Shown in pieces: positions 33,557 through 43,442 of a stretch of 64,000 nt of DNA (its first letter is position 1; each line of letters begins with the position of its first letter). A program made the translations under genes and the position numbers. Origin of the DNA: Ectopseudomonas guguanensis. GTDB lineage: Bacteria > Pseudomonadota > Gammaproteobacteria > Pseudomonadales > Pseudomonadaceae. The stretch spans positions 1-64,000 of the forward strand of contig NZ_FNJJ01000009.1 in the NCBI RefSeq assembly GCF_900104265.1, given 5' to 3'. The notes beneath the pieces were generated by a model, which was not told the DNA's origin, did no database searches, and worked only from the letters and a program-made list of their open reading frames with translations.

Positions 33557-34720
33557 TCAATTCTCCGGCAGGCTGGCCAGCAGCAGGCGCTGGACGTTGC
33601 CGCCCATGATCGCGGCGATGGCGGCCTCGTCGAAGCCGGCGCCCTGCAGGCCTTCGGTGAGCTGCGCCAGGCCGGTGACGTCGAACGGCGTGTGTACGGT
33701 GCCGTTGAAATCAGACCCCAGGGCGACGTGCTCGACACCGACCTTGTCCACCGTGTAACGGATGGCGCGGACTATGGCCGCAACCGAGGTGTCGCACACC
33801 GCGGTGCTCCAGTAGCCGATGCCGATCACTCCACCCGTGGCGGCGATGGCCTGCAGGTGCTTGTCGCTGAGGTTGCGCGTGCCGGGGCAGGTGCCCTCGA
33901 CCCCGGTGTGCGAGACCAGCACCGGGCGCGTGGCCATGGCCAATACGTCGTCGATCAGCGGGCGGGAGGCGTGGGCCAGGTCCACCAGCATGGATTTTTC
34001 TTCCAGCCGGGTAATCACTTGCCTGCCCAGCGGAGTCAGGCCGCCTTTCTTCTGGCCGTGGGCCGAACCGCCGACCTCGTTGTCGAAGAAGTGGGTAAGG
34101 CCGGCGATGCGAAAGCCCGCGTCATACAGCACGTCGATGTTTTCCAGCTTGCCTTCGATGGGTTGCAGGCCCTCGGTGGCGAGCAGGCCGGCGACGCGGC
34201 GCGGGTCCCTTTCCCAGGCTTCGATGAAGTTCGCCAGGTCGTTGCGGGTGCGGATCAGCAGCAGACGGCCGTCGCTGCCGGCGGCGGCGTCCTGGAGTTT
34301 CTGCGCCTGGTACAGCGCGCGCTGCAGCAGGCTGCTCCAGGTTTCCCGCGGCCAGCGCTGGGCCATGGCCAGCAGGGTGATGTTGTCGCTGTCGGCGCCG
34401 TTGCTCTCCATGTTCAGGCCGCGCGGGGTCTTGGTCACGGTGGAGAACACCTGCAGGCCGAGGCGGCCTTCGAGCATGCGCGGCAGGTCGGAATGGCCGT
34501 AATCGTAGCGTTTGAGCAGATCGCGCTCCCAGAGCAGGGCGTCGTCGTGCAGATCGGCGACGAACAGGCCCTGGTGCAGCTTCTGCGCGCTGGCGCTGGC
34601 CGGATAGGGCGGCGGGCTGGCGACGCTGTTCATTTGCGCGTCGATGACCTGAGGCAGGCCGAGCACGGCGAGGGCGGAGAGGGGAACCAGCAGAAGCAGG
34701 GCGATCAGCAGTTTGCGCAT
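33557..34720 (-). CDS. Membrane-anchored M19 (renal) dipeptidase
   Basis: A 387-residue M19 metallopeptidase. The metal ligands are visible: HDD in VADLHDDALL (about 60), glutamate in LLATEGLQPIEG (about 180), histidines in LVDLAHASRP and PVLVSHTG, and aspartate in LGSDFNGT. An N-terminal hydrophobic segment (MRKLLIALLLLVPLSALAVL) is an anchor or uncleaved signal, so the enzyme acts in the periplasm on dipeptides. The start at 34720 is likely because the anchor begins there, but the ribosome site is weak; an ATG six codons upstream is possible. Confidence 0.9.
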   Translation of the reverse strand: MRKLLIALLLLVPLSALAVLGLPQVIDAQMNSVASPPPYPASASAQKLHQGLFVADLHDDALLWERDLLKRYDYGHSDLPRMLEGRLGLQVFSTVTKTPRGLNMESNGADSDNITLLAMAQRWPRETWSSLLQRALYQAQKLQDAAAGSDGRLLLIRTRNDLANFIEAWERDPRRVAGLLATEGLQPIEGKLENIDVLYDAGFRIAGLTHFFDNEVGGSAHGQKKGGLTPLGRQVITRLEEKSMLVDLAHASRPLIDDVLAMATRPVLVSHTGVEGTCPGTRNLSDKHLQAIAATGGVIGIGYWSTAVCDTSVAAIVRAIRYTVDKVGVEHVALGSDFNGTVHTPFDVTGLAQLTEGLQGAGFDEAAIAAIMGGNVQRLLLASLPEN

Positions 34721-34791
34721 GAGGAGCCATCCGGGCATGTTGTTATGCCGGGCACTCTAGCAGGGAAGCAGTACGCGCGGTTTACCCCGCG

Positions 34792-34812
34792 GTAGGGTGC
34801 GCCGTGCGCACC
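34792..34812. repeat. Single REP-like unit, family A
   Basis: GTAGGGTGCGCCGTGCGCAC occurs as one unpaired copy between the dipeptidase gene and the 3' end of the cNMP-GGDEF gene. Confidence 0.75.
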
Positions 34813-34826
34813 AAGCCGAGCAAGGC

Positions 34827-35765
34827 TCAACCGCAGAGGCAGTTGCGCCCCTGTTGCTTGGCCTGATAGAGCGCAGCATCGGCGCGGGCGATCAGGCCCT
34901 GCAGGCTGTCCTTCTGCTGCATCTGCGCCAGGCCGATGGAGATGGTGACGCCAGGCAGCACGCCAACCGGCGAATAGAAGGAGGCGATCTGCTCCAGGCT
35001 GACGCGCAGGCGTTCGCCGATGCCGCGCGCGGCCTCGTCGGCGATTTCCGGCAGGAGGATGACGAACTCTTCACCGCCGAAGCGGATCAGGCTGTCCTTG
35101 GGCCGCAACTGGCTGCTCAGCGTATGGGCCACGAGGCACAGGGCGTAATCGCCGGCCAGATGGCCGTGCTGGTCGTTGTAGGCCTTGAAGTGGTCGACAT
35201 CGAGCATCAGCAGCGACAGCGGTTCATCGTTGAAGGCGCAGCGGGTGCTCTCGCGCTCGAATACGTGCTCCAGCCAGCGCCGGTTGAAGCAGCCGGTGAG
35301 GGTATCGACGTTGGCGTTCTGCTCGCTGTCGAGAATCTGCCGATTGCCCTTGCGCACGCGTTCGCAGAGCAGCTCCAGGAGGTTCTGCATCATCTGTGGG
35401 GATTGCTGGAACAGCGCCACCAGGGATTCGCGGTGCAGGCGCAGGACGATGGAGGGGCGCTCGGCCACCACGTAGGCGGAAGGGTGTTCGTTGTCGATGA
35501 AGCTGATTTCACCGGCGCAGTCGCCGACTTCCAGGGTGCTGACCGCCTGGTTGTCCAGCGAGCCCAGGTAGACGCGCAATTGGCCTTCGATCAGCAGGTA
35601 GAGGTGCTGGTTGCGGTTGAAGGGCGAGAGCAGGACTTCGCCTGCTTCCAGCTCGCAGGCACGGAACTCCCGCAGCAACTGATCCAGGCTGCTGGTGGCG
35701 ACATTCTGAAAGAGTCGCAACTGTTGAACTTGCTGCAGGTCTGCCTGCCAGTGCGCCGGTTTCAT
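34827..35765 (-). CDS. Diguanylate cyclase with N-terminal cyclic-nucleotide-binding domain
   Basis: A 312-residue protein. The N-terminal half (about 10-130) is a cNMP-binding-like beta-roll (YLLIEGQLRVYLGSL, VGDCAGEISFIDNEHPSAYV). The C-terminal GGDEF domain has an intact RFGGEEF signature. An RxxD inhibitory site (RPKD) sits five residues before GGEEF, so feedback inhibition by c-di-GMP is expected. The protein should make c-di-GMP in the cytoplasm under control of a nucleotide or other small ligand. The ATG at 35765 (MKPAHWQ) is preferred; an upstream ATG adds 27 poorly conserved residues. Confidence 0.88.
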   Translation of the reverse strand: MKPAHWQADLQQVQQLRLFQNVATSSLDQLLREFRACELEAGEVLLSPFNRNQHLYLLIEGQLRVYLGSLDNQAVSTLEVGDCAGEISFIDNEHPSAYVVAERPSIVLRLHRESLVALFQQSPQMMQNLLELLCERVRKGNRQILDSEQNANVDTLTGCFNRRWLEHVFERESTRCAFNDEPLSLLMLDVDHFKAYNDQHGHLAGDYALCLVAHTLSSQLRPKDSLIRFGGEEFVILLPEIADEAARGIGERLRVSLEQIASFYSPVGVLPGVTISIGLAQMQQKDSLQGLIARADAALYQAKQQGRNCLCG

Positions 35766-35952
35766 CGCAATCTCGTCGGGCCTGGCCGGGCGAATTGGCT
35801 GGGCACCACCAACGCTCCCTGTCGCGTCTACGAATGGCCTCGACATTATTCCGGCGCCCTGAGCGTGGCAATGCTTGCCTAAAGTTCTGCCGACAAGTGG
35901 TTGTACGAAAGTGCAAAGCTGTTAACTGTCGCGCGTCCTTGCGCGCTCTGGA

Positions 35953-37854
35953 TCACGCTGCGAAGTGAATGCGATGGCCTATCGCGTAGCCTGCCAGGCG
36001 CTTGCCGATGGCCTCGGCCAATGCCTGATCCTGATTGGGCAGATGGATATGGGCCAGTTGGCCGGCCTTGTCGTCGCTCAGGACTTCGACCCGCACCGCC
36101 GGATGCAACTCGGCGACGGCAGCCTGATAGACGCGGGCAATGGCATCGAAGCGCAGCGCGGGTTTGAAGGTCTTGCCCACCGCGGTAAGCGGAATGGCGT
36201 CGATGATCCAGGCGTCCTTGGGCACCGCAGCGCGCTCGGGAATGTGCGCTGCGGCGTGCTTGAGCAACTCGGCCTCGCTGGCCTGTGCACCCGGCTTGAG
36301 CTGCACGTAGACCACCGGCAGTTCACCGGCCTTTTCATCCGGCTTGCCCACGGCGGCGGCCATGGCCACGGCGGGGTGCCTGTGCAGGGCTTCCTCGATC
36401 ATCTGCGGGTCGATGTTGTGGCCGCCGCGGATGATCAGATCCTTGCTGCGGCCGGTCAGCCAGATGTAGCCATCGGCATCGACGCGGCCGAGGTCACCGG
36501 TGTTGAACCAGTCGCCATCGACCCAGATGCCGGCATTCTTGCTGGCCTGCAGGTAGCCCTTGAACACCGTGGCGCCACGGATGCACAGGTTGCCGATCTC
36601 GTTGGGCGCGGCATCGCGCAGGTAGCGTCCCTGTTCATCGAGCAGCTTGATGCGCACTTCGCAGTAGGGCATCGGCAGGCCGATGGAGCCGGGGCGGCGC
36701 TCGCCGGCCGGCGGGTTGGCGCAACTGCCGCAGGTGCCTTCGGTCAGGCCGTAGCCTTCGATCAGGGTCAGGCCGGTCTTGGCCTCGAACTGGCGGATCA
36801 GCTCCACGGGCATCGGCGCGGCGCCGCACAGCGCGTACTTCAGCGAGGACAGGTCATGGCCCTCGCTGGGAACCTGCAGCAGGCCGGCATAGATGGTGGG
36901 AACCCCGCTGAAGAAGCTGACCTTGTGGCGTTCGATCACCTTCCAGAAGTTGCCGATCAGCGTGCTGTTGCGATAGCCCTGCGGGGTGGCCAGCAGCACC
37001 TCGGCACCGCCGATGAAGGCCGCAAGCCCGGTGACGATCACGCCATTGACGTGAAACAGCGGCAGGCCGCAGAGCGTGACGTCGCCGATGCCGAAGCGGG
37101 TCACCAGGTTCATGCTGTAGGCCATGGCCACTTCGTTGCCGTGGCTGTGTGGCGCCAGTTTCGGCGTGCCGGTGGTGCCGCCGGTATGGAAGTAGCTGGC
37201 GATATCCTCGGGCAGGATGGCGCGGCCACTTTCCAGGTGATCGGCAGGGCAGGCGGCGATGGTTTCATCGAAATCCAGCACGCCCTCCGGCAAGGCGCCG
37301 CGCTGGGCCTTGAGCGCACTGCGCTGCGGTTCCGGCAGCAGGTTGGCCATGTCCACGCAGAGAATCGCCTTGAGCTCCGGCAAGCGGTCACGCAGGGCAG
37401 CGACCTTGTCCCACAGGTCGGTACCGGGAAAGGGCGCCAGGGTCACCAGCAGCTCGGAGTCGGCGGCGTGGATCAGCTCGGCGATGTGCTCGGGGTCGAG
37501 CAGCGGGTTGATCGCGTTGGCGATCCCGGCCGCCTCGCCGCCCCAGATGGTGTAATGGGTCTGTGGCAGGTTGGGCAGCAGGAAGGACACCGCCTTGCCC
37601 GGACGCAGGCCCAGGCGATGGAAGGCGTTGGCGGTCTGGGTGATCCTGCCGAGCAGCTCGGCATAGTTCAGGCGCAGCGGCGTTTCCTCTGCCGTGCCCT
37701 GGAGAATGAACGACAGCGCCGGTGCATCCGGATGGGTCTGTGCCGTGCGGCGGATCAGCTCGAAGGTGCTGCTGGGTAGATCGCGCTCGCTCAACGGCGT
37801 GCTTTCGATCTGCTCGATATCCTGCAGTGTGCGAATCAGGGGCGCTGTGCTCAT
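35953..37854 (-). CDS. Acyl-CoA synthetase (AMP-forming)
   Basis: A 633-residue member of the ANL adenylating superfamily. The P-loop-like A3 motif is YFHTGGTTGTPKLAPHSHGN (about 218-237). EGYGLTEGTC (A5), WFNTGDLGRVDADGYIWLTG (A7) and the hinge GRSKDLIIRGGHNIDP (A8) follow, with the catalytic lysine in LTAVGKTFKP near 595. It activates a carboxylic acid, probably a fatty acid, as acyl-AMP and then acyl-CoA; chain length is unknown. It lies 24 bases downstream of a carboxylesterase gene on the same strand, suggesting release and activation of an acyl group in one pathway. Confidence 0.88.
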   Translation of the reverse strand: MSTAPLIRTLQDIEQIESTPLSERDLPSSTFELIRRTAQTHPDAPALSFILQGTAEETPLRLNYAELLGRITQTANAFHRLGLRPGKAVSFLLPNLPQTHYTIWGGEAAGIANAINPLLDPEHIAELIHAADSELLVTLAPFPGTDLWDKVAALRDRLPELKAILCVDMANLLPEPQRSALKAQRGALPEGVLDFDETIAACPADHLESGRAILPEDIASYFHTGGTTGTPKLAPHSHGNEVAMAYSMNLVTRFGIGDVTLCGLPLFHVNGVIVTGLAAFIGGAEVLLATPQGYRNSTLIGNFWKVIERHKVSFFSGVPTIYAGLLQVPSEGHDLSSLKYALCGAAPMPVELIRQFEAKTGLTLIEGYGLTEGTCGSCANPPAGERRPGSIGLPMPYCEVRIKLLDEQGRYLRDAAPNEIGNLCIRGATVFKGYLQASKNAGIWVDGDWFNTGDLGRVDADGYIWLTGRSKDLIIRGGHNIDPQMIEEALHRHPAVAMAAAVGKPDEKAGELPVVYVQLKPGAQASEAELLKHAAAHIPERAAVPKDAWIIDAIPLTAVGKTFKPALRFDAIARVYQAAVAELHPAVRVEVLSDDKAGQLAHIHLPNQDQALAEAIGKRLAGYAIGHRIHFAA

Positions 37855-37878
37855 TTATCGTGCATCTCTCCGCTTCGG

Positions 37879-38565
<687 letters not shown>

Positions 38566-38611
38566 TTAATTTGGGGCGGCGTCTTGTGCAAGGCTTGGCT
38601 AATCTGTGAAT

Positions 38612-38634
38612 AAGTTGTCGCACGGGTGCAACTT
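38612..38634. promoter_or_regulatory. Inverted repeat AAGTTG-N11-CAACTT upstream of the aap promoter
   Basis: The arms at 38612-38617 and 38629-38634 include a GGTGCA half-site (38625-38630) like half of an NtrC box. It lies about 40-60 bases upstream of the sigma-54 promoter, a plausible enhancer position. Confidence 0.35.
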
Positions 38635-38674
38635 TTGCTCTTGACCCCCGCATATGGGGCTATTTGCCATGTGC

Positions 38675-38690
38675 TGGTACGGGGCTTGCT
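38675..38690 (+). promoter_or_regulatory. Sigma-54 promoter of aapJQMP
   Basis: TGGTACGGGGCTTGCT matches the sigma-54 consensus (TGGYAC-N5-TTGCW) with the required GG-N10-GC spacing. It lies about 325 bases upstream of aapJ on the same strand, in a 478-base gap that has no gene. Also in that gap: an inverted repeat at 38612 and a hairpin GACGGAT/ATCCGTC at 38815-38832 in the would-be leader. Confidence 0.75.
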
Positions 38691-39016
38691 ATGGCTCATC
38701 CGGACTGACGACGTGGTGCGCCAACGGTAACACTGTGCCATTGCGCGCCGCTCAACAGGCAGGAATCTGCTGTGTGGGGTTCCTAACTAGACCGTCGGGG
38801 CGATCAAACGTCCGGACGGATGACGATCCGTCTCTGGCCCGTTCAACCAATGGGCAGGGTAGGAGCAGTTGGCCAGCAGAGGGTAATGCCGACTAGACTC
38901 CCGCCTGACGTTCGCGCTTCTCGTCGATACCGTTGCTGCCAGCGGATCGCGTGCCTCAAAAGGGTGGGGAAGGCGAACGGAGACTCCAACACAACAAGAG
39001 CAACTGGAGGTTTTTG

Positions 39017-40045
39017 ATGAAGATGGTGAAATCCACCCTGGCTGTGCTGACCACCGCAGCTGTGCTCGGTGTCAGTGGCTTTGCTCAGGCAGGCGCCACC
39101 CTGGATGCAGTGCAGAAGAAAGGCTTCGTGCAGTGCGGTATCAGCGACGGTCTGCCGGGCTTCTCCTACGCCGACGAAAAAGGCAACTACCTGGGTCTGG
39201 ACGTCGACGTCTGCCGCGCTGTCGCAGCCGCGGTCTTCGGTGACGCTACCAAGGTCAAGTACAGCCCGCTGACCGCCAAGGAGCGCTTCACCGCGCTGCA
39301 GTCCGGCGAAGTCGACATCCTGTCGCGCAACACCACCTGGACCAGCTCGCGTGACTCCGGTCTGGGCCTGAACTTCGCTGGCGTGAACTACTACGACGGT
39401 CAGGGTTTCCTGGTGAACAAGAAGCTGGGTGTTTCCAGCGCCAAGGAACTGGACGGCGCCACCGTGTGCATCCAGGCCGGTACCACCACCGAGCTGAACC
39501 TCTCCGACTACTTCCGCGCCAATGGCATGAAGTACACCCCCATCACCTACGATACCTCTGACGAGAGCGCCAAGTCGGTCGAAGCCGGCCGTTGCGACGT
39601 GCTCACCTCCGACCAGTCGCAGCTGTACGCACAGCGCATCAAGCTGGCCAACCCGGACGACTACGTGGTGCTGCCGGAAGTCATCTCCAAGGAGCCCCTG
39701 GGTCCGGTCGTGCGCCAGGGCGACGAAGAGTGGTTCGACATCGTGCGCTGGTCGCTGTTCGCCATGGTCAACGCCGAAGAGCTGGGTGTGACCTCGGCCA
39801 ACGTCGAAGAAACCGCCAAGACCACCAAAAACCCCGACGTAGCCCGTCTGCTCGGTACCGAAGGTGAGTTTGGCAAGGATCTGAAACTGCCGAAGGACTG
39901 GGCGGTACAGATCGTCAAGCAGGTAGGTAACTACGGCGAGTCCTTCGATCGCAACGTCGGTGCCGGCAGCGAGCTGAAGATCGAGCGTGGTCTCAATGCC
40001 CTGTGGAACAAAGGTGGTCTGCAATACGCACCGCCGGTGCGTTGA
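39017..40045 (+). CDS. aapJ: General L-amino acid ABC transporter, binding protein AapJ
   Basis: A 342-residue periplasmic binding protein with a Sec signal peptide (about 1-25, ending FAQA). The mature part starts GATLDAVQKKGFVQCGISDGLPGF, typical of the AapJ/BztA group. It binds polar and other L-amino acids for uptake. CTGGAGG precedes the ATG. A strong hairpin directly behind the stop probably limits transcription into the permease genes or protects this message. First gene of aapJQMP, under a sigma-54 promoter, so nitrogen control is likely. Confidence 0.93.
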   Translation: MKMVKSTLAVLTTAAVLGVSGFAQAGATLDAVQKKGFVQCGISDGLPGFSYADEKGNYLGLDVDVCRAVAAAVFGDATKVKYSPLTAKERFTALQSGEVDILSRNTTWTSSRDSGLGLNFAGVNYYDGQGFLVNKKLGVSSAKELDGATVCIQAGTTTELNLSDYFRANGMKYTPITYDTSDESAKSVEAGRCDVLTSDQSQLYAQRIKLANPDDYVVLPEVISKEPLGPVVRQGDEEWFDIVRWSLFAMVNAEELGVTSANVEETAKTTKNPDVARLLGTEGEFGKDLKLPKDWAVQIVKQVGNYGESFDRNVGAGSELKIERGLNALWNKGGLQYAPPVR

Positions 40046-40053
40046 TCGTCTGT

Positions 40054-40084
40054 ACCGGCGCGCCTGCATGGCGCGCCGGTTGTT
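40054..40084 (+). terminator. Strong hairpin between aapJ and aapQ (attenuator or stabiliser)
   Basis: ACCGGCGCGCC (40054-40064) pairs perfectly with GGCGCGCCGGT (40070-40080) around TGCAT, followed by TGTT. With no long T run, it probably allows partial readthrough and keeps the binding protein in excess over the permease. Confidence 0.75.
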
Positions 40085-40143
40085 CCTGATGACGTGAACT
40101 CCATGCCCGCGCACGCGGGCGTGGGGCTTCCAAGAGGGCTGTT

Positions 40144-41328
40144 ATGCAAACTACTGCTAATGCCCCGCGCCCGCGAGGTTCGGTCTGGACCGATCCTCAG
40201 GTGCGCGCGTGGCTGTTCCAGATCATTGCCGTTATCGCCGTCGTGGCGCTCGGCTGGTTCCTTTTCCAAAACACCCAGGCCAACCTGGAAAAGCGTGGCA
40301 TCGTCTCCGGCTTCGGGTTCCTCGGCAACAGTGCCGGTTTCGGCATCGCCCAGCATCTGATCGACTACACCGAAAGCGATTCCTACGGACGGGTATTCGT
40401 CATCGGCCTGCTCAATACGCTGCTGGTTTCCTTCATCGGCATCGTGCTGGCCTCCATCCTCGGCTTCATTCTGGGCGTGGCACGGCTGTCGCCGAACTGG
40501 CTGATCAGCAAGCTGGCCACCGTCTACATCGAGATTTTCCGCAACATCCCGCCTCTGCTGCAGATTCTCTTCTGGTACTTCGCGGTGTTTCTCGCCCTGC
40601 CGGGACCGCGGCAGAGCCTGGACATCGGCGAAACCTTCTTCCTCAACAGTCGCGGCCTGTACATGCCGGCGCCGAGCCCGTCGGAGAGTTTCGGCCTGTT
40701 CGTCGTGGTCCTGCTGGCCACCATCGTCGGCATCATCGCCCTGGGCCGCTGGGCCAAGAAGCGCCGTGAAGCCACCGGCCAGATCTTCCCGCTGCTGTGG
40801 ACGTCGCTGGCACTGATCGTGGTGGTTCCCGGCCTGGCCGTGCTGGTCGGCGGCAACCCGCTGGTGTGGAGCGTGCCGGAGCTGACCGGTTTCAACTTCC
40901 GCGGCGGCTGGGTGATGATTCCCGAACTGATGGCGCTGACCCTGGCGCTGACCATCTACACCGCAGCCTTCATCGCCGAGAACGTGCGCTCGGGGATCAT
41001 GGCCGTCAGCCATGGCCAGACCGAAGCCGCGCGCTCGCTGGGCCTGCGTCCGGGCATCACCCTGCGCCTGGTGATCATCCCGCAGGCGCTGCGCGTGATC
41101 ATCCCGCCGCTGACCAGCCAATACCTGAACCTGGCGAAGAACTCCTCGCTGGCGGCCGGCATCGGCTACCCGGACATGGTGTCGCTGTTCGCCGGCACGG
41201 TACTCAACCAGACCGGCCAGGCCATCGAGGTGATCGCCATCACCATGAGCGTGTACCTGGCGATCAGTATCAGCATTTCCCTGCTGATGAACTGGTACAA
41301 CAAGCGCATTGCGCTGATCGAGCGGTAA
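40144..41328 (+). CDS. aapQ: General L-amino acid ABC transporter, permease AapQ
   Basis: A 394-residue inner membrane permease of the His/Glu/Gln/Arg/opine family. It has a longer N-terminal part than the usual ~220-residue permeases, which is characteristic of AapQ/BztB. The EAA-type loop near 295 (QTEAARSLGLRPGITLRLVIIPQA) contacts the ATPase. About eight hydrophobic segments are visible. It pairs with AapM, whose gene starts 9 bases after this stop with GGAG in the gap. Confidence 0.93.
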   Translation: MQTTANAPRPRGSVWTDPQVRAWLFQIIAVIAVVALGWFLFQNTQANLEKRGIVSGFGFLGNSAGFGIAQHLIDYTESDSYGRVFVIGLLNTLLVSFIGIVLASILGFILGVARLSPNWLISKLATVYIEIFRNIPPLLQILFWYFAVFLALPGPRQSLDIGETFFLNSRGLYMPAPSPSESFGLFVVVLLATIVGIIALGRWAKKRREATGQIFPLLWTSLALIVVVPGLAVLVGGNPLVWSVPELTGFNFRGGWVMIPELMALTLALTIYTAAFIAENVRSGIMAVSHGQTEAARSLGLRPGITLRLVIIPQALRVIIPPLTSQYLNLAKNSSLAAGIGYPDMVSLFAGTVLNQTGQAIEVIAITMSVYLAISISISLLMNWYNKRIALIER

Positions 41329-41337
41329 GGAGCAGCC

Positions 41338-42435
41338 ATGCAGTCTCATACCTTCAAACCGGATCTGCCGCCGCCGCGCATGAGCGTCGGCGCAGTGGGC
41401 TGGCTCAAGGCCAACCTGTTCTCCAACTGGTTCAACACCCTGTTGACCCTGTTCGCCATCTACCTGATCTGGCTGATCGTGCCGCCGCTGATCCAGTGGG
41501 CCTTCATCGATGCCACCTGGAGTGGCAGCACCCGCGCCGACTGCACCAGCGGTGGCGCCTGCTGGGTGTTCATCCAGCAGCGCTTCGGCCAGTTCATGTA
41601 CGGCTTCTACCCCAGCGAACTGCGCTGGCGGGTGGATGCCACCCTGTGGCTGGCCATCGTCGGTGCGGCGCCGCTGTTCGTCCCGCAGATGCCGCGCAAG
41701 GCGTTCTACGGTCTGTCCTTCCTGGTGATCTACCCGGTCGTGGCCTGGTGCCTGCTGCACGGCGGCGTATTCGGCCTGAGCGTGGTGCCTACCAGCCGCT
41801 GGGGCGGTCTGATGCTGACGTTGGTGATCGCCTACGTAGGCATCACCGGTGCCTTGCCGCTGGGCATCCTGCTGGCGCTGGGGCGACGCTCCAACCTGCC
41901 GGCGATCAAGGTCATCTGCGTCACCTTCATCGAGTTCTGGCGCGGCGTGCCGCTGATCACCGTGCTGTTCATGTCCTCGGTGATGCTGCCGCTGTTCCTG
42001 CCGGAAGGCCTGTCCTTCGACAAGCTGCTGCGTGCGCTGATCGGGGTGATCCTGTTCCAGTCCGCCTACATCGCCGAAGTGGTGCGCGGCGGCCTGCAGG
42101 CCATCCCCAAGGGGCAGTACGAAGCGGCCGCGGCCATGGGCCTGGGCTACTGGCGGATGATGGGCCTGGTGATCCTGCCGCAGGCGCTCAAGCTGGTCAT
42201 CCCCGGCATCGTCAACACCTTCATTTCGCTGTTCAAGGACACCAGCCTGGTGATCATCATCGGCCTGTTCGACCTGCTCAACAGCATCAAGCAGGCGACC
42301 ACCGACCCGGCCTGGCTGGGCATGGCTACCGAAGGCTACGTGTTCGCGGCGCTGATTTTCTGGATTTTCTGTTTTGGTATGTCCCGCTACTCCATGCATC
42401 TGGAGAGAAAGCTGGACACCGGCCACAAGCGTTAG
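41338..42435 (+). CDS. aapM: General L-amino acid ABC transporter, permease AapM
   Basis: A 365-residue permease, partner of AapQ. The EAA loop is QYEAAAAMGLGYWRMMGLVILPQA (about 260-283, given here in part as EAAAAMGLGYWRM). It has several membrane helices and a long N-terminal extension typical of AapM/BztC. It is separated from aapQ by 9 bases and from aapP by 95 bases, with no hairpin that I can see in that second gap. Confidence 0.93.
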   Translation: MQSHTFKPDLPPPRMSVGAVGWLKANLFSNWFNTLLTLFAIYLIWLIVPPLIQWAFIDATWSGSTRADCTSGGACWVFIQQRFGQFMYGFYPSELRWRVDATLWLAIVGAAPLFVPQMPRKAFYGLSFLVIYPVVAWCLLHGGVFGLSVVPTSRWGGLMLTLVIAYVGITGALPLGILLALGRRSNLPAIKVICVTFIEFWRGVPLITVLFMSSVMLPLFLPEGLSFDKLLRALIGVILFQSAYIAEVVRGGLQAIPKGQYEAAAAMGLGYWRMMGLVILPQALKLVIPGIVNTFISLFKDTSLVIIIGLFDLLNSIKQATTDPAWLGMATEGYVFAALIFWIFCFGMSRYSMHLERKLDTGHKR

Positions 42436-42530
42436 GAGCTGATCGGTATTTGCTGTGCGTTGGCCAGGCACTGATGAACGTGCCTGGCCCCGGCTCGAAA
42501 TCCTGAATCAGCCCTCGAGAGGAGTGAATT

Positions 42531-43292
42531 ATGAGTGAAGCAATCAAGCAACCCAGCGCCGAGCCGATGATCCTGCTGCAGGGCGTGAACAAGTGGTACG
42601 GCCAGTTCCACGTGCTCAAGGACATCAACCTCAGCGTGCAGCAGGGCGAGCGTATCGTCCTGTGCGGGCCGTCCGGTTCGGGCAAGTCCACCACCATCCG
42701 TTGCATCAACCGCCTGGAAGAGCACCAGCAGGGGCGCATCGTGGTCGATGGCACCGAGCTGACCAGTGACCTCAAGCACATCGAGGCGATCCGCCGCGAA
42801 GTGGGCATGGTGTTCCAGCACTTCAACCTGTTCCCGCATCTCACCGTGCTGCAGAACTGCACCCTGGCGCCGATGTGGGTACGCAAGATGCCCAAGCGTC
42901 AGGCCGAGGAGATCGCCATGCACTTCCTCGAGCGCGTGCGCATCCCGGAGCAGGCGCACAAGTATCCGGGTCAGCTCTCCGGTGGTCAGCAGCAGCGCGT
43001 GGCGATCGCTCGCGCATTGTGCATGAAGCCGAAGATCATGCTGTTCGACGAGCCGACCTCGGCACTCGACCCGGAGATGGTGAAGGAGGTGCTCGACACC
43101 ATGATCGGCCTGGCCGAAGACGGCATGACCATGCTCTGCGTGACCCACGAGATGGGCTTTGCCCGCACCGTGGCCAACCGGGTGATTTTCATGGACAGGG
43201 GCGAGATCGTCGAGCAGGCCGAGCCCAACGCCTTCTTCACCAACCCGCAGAACGAGCGCACCAAGCTGTTCCTCAGCCAGATCCTGCACTGA
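42531..43292 (+). CDS. aapP: General L-amino acid ABC transporter, ATPase AapP
   Basis: A 253-residue ABC ATPase. Walker A is GPSGSGKST (about 45-53), the signature is [15 protein letters not shown], and Walker B with the D-loop is [15 protein letters not shown], followed by the H-loop in VTHEMGFA. It drives amino acid uptake by the AapJQM complex. GAGAGGAG lies before the ATG. It is the last gene of the operon and is followed by a UUCG-loop terminator. Confidence 0.95.
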   Translation: MSEAIKQPSAEPMILLQGVNKWYGQFHVLKDINLSVQQGERIVLCGPSGSGKSTTIRCINRLEEHQQGRIVVDGTELTSDLKHIEAIRREVGMVFQHFNLFPHLTVLQNCTLAPMWVRKMPKRQAEEIAMHFLERVRIPEQAHKYPGQLSGGQQQRVAIARALCMKPKIMLFDEPTSALDPEMVKEVLDTMIGLAEDGMTMLCVTHEMGFARTVANRVIFMDRGEIVEQAEPNAFFTNPQNERTKLFLSQILH

Positions 43293-43311
43293 GGCGGTTG
43301 CGTCAAATGAC

Positions 43312-43336
43312 AAGGGAGCCTTCGGGCTCCCTTTTT
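43312..43336 (+). terminator. Terminator of aapJQMP
   Basis: AAGGGAGCC (43312-43320) and GGCTCCCTT (43325-43333) close on a TTCG tetraloop, followed by TTT. Confidence 0.95.
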
Positions 43337-43360
43337 CATAGCCGCGCAATGCGCCTGGAA

Positions 43361-43442
43361 GTAGGGTGCGCCGCGCGTACCGCAAACCCGTAGCCCTCGA
43401 ATGTGCGACGCCCCCAGGTTGGCGCGCACAGCGCACCCTACG
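43361..43442. repeat. Paired REP-like element, family A
   Basis: Copies at 43361-43381 and 43421-43442 bracket about 40 bases. The right-hand copy supplies the stop codon of the minus-strand GlxA-like gene (TAG at 43438-43440). Confidence 0.85.

Noticed and set aside
38583..38634. Full NtrC enhancer site upstream of the aap promoter
   Set aside because: Only GGTGCA half-sites occur; the second half does not match at the required spacing, so a full site is not claimed.
39931..42471. 846-codon minus-strand frame across the aap permease genes
   Set aside because: Its product is His/Gln/Arg/Asp-rich with no recognisable domain, and it lies antisense to aapQ and aapM.
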